Assembly: GCA_023229175.1 (NCBI GenBank)
Contig: JALNZV010000002.1
Coordinates: 124,001 to 188,000 of the forward strand
Reading direction: 5' to 3'
DNA length: 64,000 nt
Origin: Tissierellaceae bacterium
GTDB lineage: Bacteria > Bacillota > Clostridia > Tissierellales > Tissierellaceae
Shown: one piece after another, positions 60,328-64,000 of the stretch
How the letters are laid out: each line of letters opens with the position of its first letter
How positions within the stretch are numbered: position 1 is the stretch's first letter
The notes under the pieces: generated by a model
The model's input: the letters and a program-made list of their open reading frames with translations, nothing else
Database searches by the model: none
Told to the model about the DNA's origin: nothing
Program-made: the position numbers and the translations under genes

Positions 60328-62153
60328 CTTAAAGTCCTACCCCCTTTAAATACTCCAAGTCCAAAGTGGTCGCATCTTAAGCATCTTGAAGACTCTTGCT
60401 TTGCCTCTTCATCTGTCATTCCCCGCTCTATTAGCTTGAAGTCGCCAATTCTCTCCGATGCATCTCTTTCTCTCATGTTTACCCTTCCGCAAGGTATCCT
60501 GTCAACTTGCCTAGACTCAGGTATTTCAACTTCTGATTCTATAATATGGTGGTATCCTAAGTATTCATCTATATTTGCTGCTGCTACTTTACCCGCTGCT
60601 ATGGCTCTAATCACTGTAGCAGGTCCAGACACACAGTCCCCCCCTGCGAATATTCCCGGCACATCTTTTACTCCGCTCCAGTCTAAGGCGTCAATCATAC
60701 CCCTAGTTACAGGTATGCCATCTTTTTCAAAATCCTTTGACAGTATTCCCTGTCCAACGGCCGTAATCAATGTGTCACATGAAATTCTCTCTGATTCTGC
60801 TTCCGCGTCTTCTGGATTTGGCCTGTCGGTGTGAATCTTGCCTATGATTTGAGGCTTAACCCAAAGGGCTACTATTTGATTGTCTTTGTTTTTCTCCACC
60901 CTATCTGGTACATATAAATCCAGTATCTCACAACCCTCTGCTATGGCCCCTTCTACTTCCTCTGCCATAGCTGTCATATCTACTTTTCTTCTTCTATAGA
61001 CTATGCTTACTTTTTTTGCTCCTAGCCGAATTGCCGACCTAGCCACGTCCATAGCCACATTACCGCCGCCGATGACAACTATGTTTTTGTCCTTAAAGTC
61101 TATTGATTCGTTGTCCCCTTTTTTCCTTAGTATTTCTACTGCCGAGATTACTCCTTCTACTTCTTTTCCCTCTATGTCGATTTTTTTATCTGTATGGGCA
61201 CCAATGGCTATATAAATGGCATCAAATTCGTCCTTTAACTCAGAAACTGAAATGTGTTTACCTACTGTAATTTCTCTGTGGACTTTGATGCCTGATTTTA
61301 GCATGGTGTCTATTTCCTTTTCCAATATATCCCTTGGCAATCTGTAGCTAGGTATTCCATATCTGAGCATGCCACCTAAATGTTTTCTTTGCTCAAATAT
61401 TTCTACATCGTGGCCCATTAGGGATAAATAGTATGCTGCACTTAATCCCGATGGCCCCGCACCAATAATAGCTACCTTCTTTCCAGTCAAAGGGGCTCTC
61501 TTTGGTATGGGGACCTCTCCTGCATTTTCCACTGCATATCTCTTTAGTCCCCTGATGTTAATAGCGTCGTCTATCATATTTCTCCTACACCTTGTTTCAC
61601 ATGGGTGTTCGCAAATAAGGGCACATGTGTATACCATTGGATTGTCTTTTCGAATAAGCTTAACTGCATCGGCATATCTACCCTCAGATATCAAGGCGAT
61701 ATATCCTGGTACATCTACTCCTGCAGGACAGAGAGATACACATGGTATGGCCTGATTTAATTCGCAGGTACACCTGCCTCTTAGGATATGCTCTTCAAAA
61801 TCCTCCCTAAAACCTTCGATTCCCTTTAGCACCATATGTGCCGCTTCATAACCAATGGCGCAGTCTGCGGAGTAGTAAATTGCCCTTGCAGTTCGCTCGA
61901 TTAAATCAATAATCGATAGTTGTGCCTTGCCATCTAATACATCTTCCAGCATTTTAATTAATTGACCTAATCCTATTCTACAGGGCACGCATTTCCCGCA
62001 GGATTGTGCGTGACACATTTTTAAAAAGGACGAGGTCAAATCAATGGGACACAGGCCAGGAGGACTTGAAACTATACGTCTTTCCAGGTCTTTGTAGAGA
62101 TGTTCAATGGTTTGTTGAGCCTTGTTGCTAGTCACAATACTTAACCTACTCAT
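60321..62153 (-). CDS. NuoF-C-terminal/GltD-like FAD-NAD(P) oxidoreductase fusion
   Basis: A 610-residue protein. N-terminal part (1-130): NuoF-type 4Fe-4S domain with SCGKCVPCRIGLGQLI. Then a GltD-type iron-sulfur segment (CVSLCPAGVDVPGYIALISE, CEHPCETRCRR) and two nucleotide-binding folds (IIGAGPSGLSAAYYLSLMG; VVIGGGNVAMDVARSAIRLG). It would pass electrons between NAD(P)H and the hydrogenase encoded by the next gene, possibly by electron bifurcation. The start is the ATG at 62153 with AGGAG upstream. There is no separate NuoE subunit. Confidence 0.88.
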   Translation of the reverse strand: MSRLSIVTSNKAQQTIEHLYKDLERRIVSSPPGLCPIDLTSSFLKMCHAQSCGKCVPCRIGLGQLIKMLEDVLDGKAQLSIIDLIERTARAIYYSADCAIGYEAAHMVLKGIEGFREDFEEHILRGRCTCELNQAIPCVSLCPAGVDVPGYIALISEGRYADAVKLIRKDNPMVYTCALICEHPCETRCRRNMIDDAINIRGLKRYAVENAGEVPIPKRAPLTGKKVAIIGAGPSGLSAAYYLSLMGHDVEIFEQRKHLGGMLRYGIPSYRLPRDILEKEIDTMLKSGIKVHREITVGKHISVSELKDEFDAIYIAIGAHTDKKIDIEGKEVEGVISAVEILRKKGDNESIDFKDKNIVVIGGGNVAMDVARSAIRLGAKKVSIVYRRRKVDMTAMAEEVEGAIAEGCEILDLYVPDRVEKNKDNQIVALWVKPQIIGKIHTDRPNPEDAEAESERISCDTLITAVGQGILSKDFEKDGIPVTRGMIDALDWSGVKDVPGIFAGGDCVSGPATVIRAIAAGKVAAANIDEYLGYHHIIESEVEIPESRQVDRIPCGRVNMRERDASERIGDFKLIERGMTDEEAKQESSRCLRCDHFGLGVFKGGRTLRW

Positions 62154-62306
62154 TTTACATTTCTCCTTTCTATTTATTTTTATAAGATTAAAAGCGTAAA
62201 AAGCAGGTTCTAGCAAAATACAAGATTAAAATTTCAATTTGTTAATAACTTCTCAATAATATTATACCATAAACTACTAATTTGTGATATAATATTATCA
62301 AATAAA

Positions 62307-62351
62307 ATAATCCCTTGAAACCCAATTAATCATTGAATTTCAAGGGATTAT
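62307..62351 (-). terminator. 14-bp inverted repeat, probable second terminator
   Basis: Arms 62307-62320 and 62338-62351 are perfect complements with a 17-nt AT-rich loop. On the minus strand TTTATTT follows. It may be a backup terminator for the gcv-lpd unit. Confidence 0.55.
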
Positions 62352-62449
62352 GCTTTTCTCCTATTATGTATTTAATAAACCTTATATGTTTTTTCACCAT
62401 TTATGTTAAAATATAGTCAATTACCCTATGCCCCTATGAGGTTAAAAAA

Positions 62450-62464
62450 GGGGCCCAAGGCCCC
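62450..62464 (-). terminator. Terminator of lpd
   Basis: GGGGCC/GGCCCC with a 3-nt loop, followed on the minus strand by TTTTTT. It is 10 nt after the lpd stop. Confidence 0.85.
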
Positions 62465-62473
62465 TCTGTATAT

Positions 62474-63904
62474 CTATTTCCTTTTACTTCTCTTTCTCGG
62501 CGGTGCTATATGGATAGCTATATCTTCCAGACCTGCAGTAGCCTCTGCAAAGGACTCTGACAAGGTTGGATGAGCGTGAATAGTCCTCATGATACTGTTG
62601 ATATCCAAGTCATTGGCTATGGCCATTGCGCCTTCGTGAATTAAATCGTTGGCGTGGGGTCCCATTATGGTCACTCCCAGAACCTTCTTGTCTTCGGCAG
62701 AAGCAAATATCTTTACAAATCCATCTCCCTCTCCTAAGGACAATGCCTTGCCATTGGCACCGAACATAAACTTGCTGACTTTGTAATCTATTCCTGAATT
62801 CTTTACATCTTCTTCAGTCATTCCTACAAAGGCAACTTCAGGCAATGTGAATACGCAGTTTGGATATACATCTAGATTCACTATTGGCTCTTCACCCATA
62901 AGTTTTTCCATGACGTACTCCCCTTGAGCTGATGCCACGTGGGCTAGTTGAATACCTAGGCTGTTTACATCACCTATAGCATAGATACCTTCTATAGATG
63001 TTTCAAAATCTTTATTTACGTGTATTCCCTTGTGGTTGTATTCTACTCCAACGCCGTCTAAGTTTAGACCTTCTACTATTGGTCCCCTTCCTGAAGCTAT
63101 GAGGACCTTGTCTCCTACTACTTCTATTTCTTCGTCTTTAGTTTTATATTTTGCTATTACCTTAAGTTTGTTTCCTTCTTTAACTATCTCCTTGGCTCTT
63201 ATATCTAAATATACTTCCATGCCTTGTCTCTTAAAGAAGGTTGGAAGTCTTCTAGCTACTTCCATATCTATATTCTTAAGTATTCTAGAGGGCAATAGTA
63301 TTACCTTTGAGCCCAGCTCTTGATATATACTGGCGAACTCTAATCCTATTACTCCTCCACCGATAACTATTAGAGTTTCTGGAATTTCATCCATTTCCAG
63401 CAAATCGTCAGAGGTGATTACCCCTTCCAAATCTACTCCCTTTGTTTCAGTCATCTGTGGTTTTGAACCTGTAGCTATTACGATGTTGTCCACGGTCACC
63501 TCTTTGGTGCCTCCATCCTTTAAATCTACAGATACAGTGTTTTTATCTTTAATGGAAGCTGTTCCATTGATAAATTCTATGTTTTTATATGAAGAAATAA
63601 GCTGTTCTATACCTCCTACTAAAGTACCGACCACCTTATTTTTTCTCTCTTGTAATACCTTTGGATCCATTTTATAACTGCTTACTTCTATACCGAATTC
63701 AGAAGCTCTCTTGAAATTGGACATTATTTCCGCATTCCTAAAATAGGTTTTAGTAGGGATACAGCCTCGGTTGAGACATGTACCCCCTACTTCCCTATTT
63801 TCTATAAGAATGATATTTGCACCAAGTTGAGCTCCTCTAATTGCGGCTACATAGCCTCCAGGGCCAGCACCTATAACTGCAATAGTTTTGGTCAAATGGT
63901 ACAC
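62474..63904 (-). CDS. lpdA: Dihydrolipoyl dehydrogenase
   Basis: A 476-residue flavoprotein disulfide reductase: FAD site AVIGAGPGGYVAAIRGAQLG, redox disulfide GGTCLNRGC, NAD site VIGGGVIGLEFASIYQELGS and C-terminal HAHPTLSESFAEA with the active His-Glu. It reoxidises the lipoyl group of the glycine-cleavage H-protein; the upstream gcvPB fragment supports this role. It has no N-terminal lipoyl domain. The start is the GTG at 63904 right after the gcvPB stop, or the TTG 9 nt later. Confidence 0.94.
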   Translation of the reverse strand: MYHLTKTIAVIGAGPGGYVAAIRGAQLGANIILIENREVGGTCLNRGCIPTKTYFRNAEIMSNFKRASEFGIEVSSYKMDPKVLQERKNKVVGTLVGGIEQLISSYKNIEFINGTASIKDKNTVSVDLKDGGTKEVTVDNIVIATGSKPQMTETKGVDLEGVITSDDLLEMDEIPETLIVIGGGVIGLEFASIYQELGSKVILLPSRILKNIDMEVARRLPTFFKRQGMEVYLDIRAKEIVKEGNKLKVIAKYKTKDEEIEVVGDKVLIASGRGPIVEGLNLDGVGVEYNHKGIHVNKDFETSIEGIYAIGDVNSLGIQLAHVASAQGEYVMEKLMGEEPIVNLDVYPNCVFTLPEVAFVGMTEEDVKNSGIDYKVSKFMFGANGKALSLGEGDGFVKIFASAEDKKVLGVTIMGPHANDLIHEGAMAIANDLDINSIMRTIHAHPTLSESFAEATAGLEDIAIHIAPPRKRSKRK

Positions 63905-64000
63905 CTACCCTTCGTATTTTAATATTGGATTTCTTGCTGCTCTTGTTTCATCTGGTCTACTGACAATAGTATTGTGAGGTGCATCCTTAACTAATTGTGG
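63905..64000 (-). CDS. gcvPB: Glycine dehydrogenase subunit 2, C-terminal end (partial)
   Basis: The last 31 codons of a gene that enters from the right edge. They read DAPHNTIVSRPDETRAARNP and end ILKYEG, the typical end of P-protein subunit 2 of the glycine cleavage system. This enzyme decarboxylates glycine onto the H-protein lipoamide. Its stop touches the lpd start, so the two genes are in one operon. Only the tail is visible, so the call rests on this short match and on lpd. Confidence 0.75.
   Translation of the reverse strand, partial: PQLVKDAPHNTIVSRPDETRAARNPILKYEG

Larger units (their letters stand above)
62154..62473. other. 320-bp intergenic region between lpd and the hydrogenase operon
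   Basis: No gene is evident. It contains the lpd terminator (62450-62464), a 14-bp inverted repeat (62307-62320 with 62338-62351), and a candidate -10 TATAAT for the hydrogenase operon on the minus strand (62261-62266). Confidence 0.6.

Noticed and set aside
1..64000. Insertion sequences, CRISPR arrays, rRNA
   Set aside because: No transposase frames, no spaced repeats and no rRNA segments were seen in the window.

Overview
The window comes from a low-GC, strictly anaerobic, endospore-forming member of the Bacillota (Clostridia; a Tissierellales-like amino-acid fermenter is my best guess, inferred and not proven). Evidence: an alpha/beta-type small acid-soluble spore protein, a Spo0E-like phosphatase, rubredoxin and rubrerythrin, an [FeFe] hydrogenase, a ferredoxin-dependent branched-chain 2-oxoacid oxidoreductase next to phosphate butyryltransferase and butyrate kinases, part of a glycine cleavage operon, FabK instead of FabI, and strong AGGAGG-type ribosome sites.

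Region 1 (1-5300) is the right-hand part of an integrated filamentous phage (inovirus). It holds a tip/adsorption (pIII-like) protein whose signal peptide runs off the left edge, a pVI-like membrane protein, a Zot/gpI morphogenesis ATPase, about 600 bp of structured non-coding DNA with a perfect sigma-54 promoter consensus and nested hairpins, a HUH rolling-circle Rep, a tyrosine integrase and a small acidic protein. It abuts the 3' end of a tRNA-Lys gene that lacks an encoded CCA.

Region 2 (5.4-27.6 kb) is housekeeping: DegV proteins, a Spo0E-like peptide, peptidase T, a class IV aminotransferase, a lipoprotein, cardiolipin synthase, TypA, a YcdB-like SLH protein with an RsbW-like kinase, rubredoxin, the protein quality-control cluster tig-clpP-clpX-lon-engB, tRNA-Leu, mnmA, glmM and cca. 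Region 3 (27.6-33.6 kb) is the type II fatty-acid operon fabH-fabK-fabD-fabG-acpP-fabF, preceded by a possible 15-codon leader ORF, with fabZ divergent.

Region 4 (33.6-45.1 kb) is the most distinctive metabolic block. One contiguous minus-strand run starts with the c-di-AMP cyclase genes cdaA-cdaR and continues with buk-ptb-buk, a P-loop ATPase and a four-subunit branched-chain 2-oxoacid:ferredoxin oxidoreductase. The middle buk appears to start at an ATT codon. Directly after its terminator lies a ydaO-type c-di-AMP riboswitch with an intrinsic terminator, controlling an opine-dehydrogenase-like gene coupled to a gene for a cobalamin-binding protein of unknown reaction. Synthesis and sensing of c-di-AMP are thus side by side with amino-acid/acyl metabolism.

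Region 5 (45.2-64 kb) holds CapA, PrsW, a DUF5317-like protein, rubrerythrin, an amidase, a spore protein, ferritin, an L,D-transpeptidase, a Crp/Fnr regulator, and a heterodimeric BmrCD-like ABC exporter preceded by a promoter, a 25-codon leader ORF and mutually compatible hairpins (likely ribosome-mediated attenuation). It then holds a convergent SsuABC-like importer, an [FeFe] hydrogenase with a NuoF/GltD-like fusion partner, and lpd after the 3' end of gcvPB. The exporter and importer genes converge on a perfect palindrome, so both proteins share nearly the same C-terminus.
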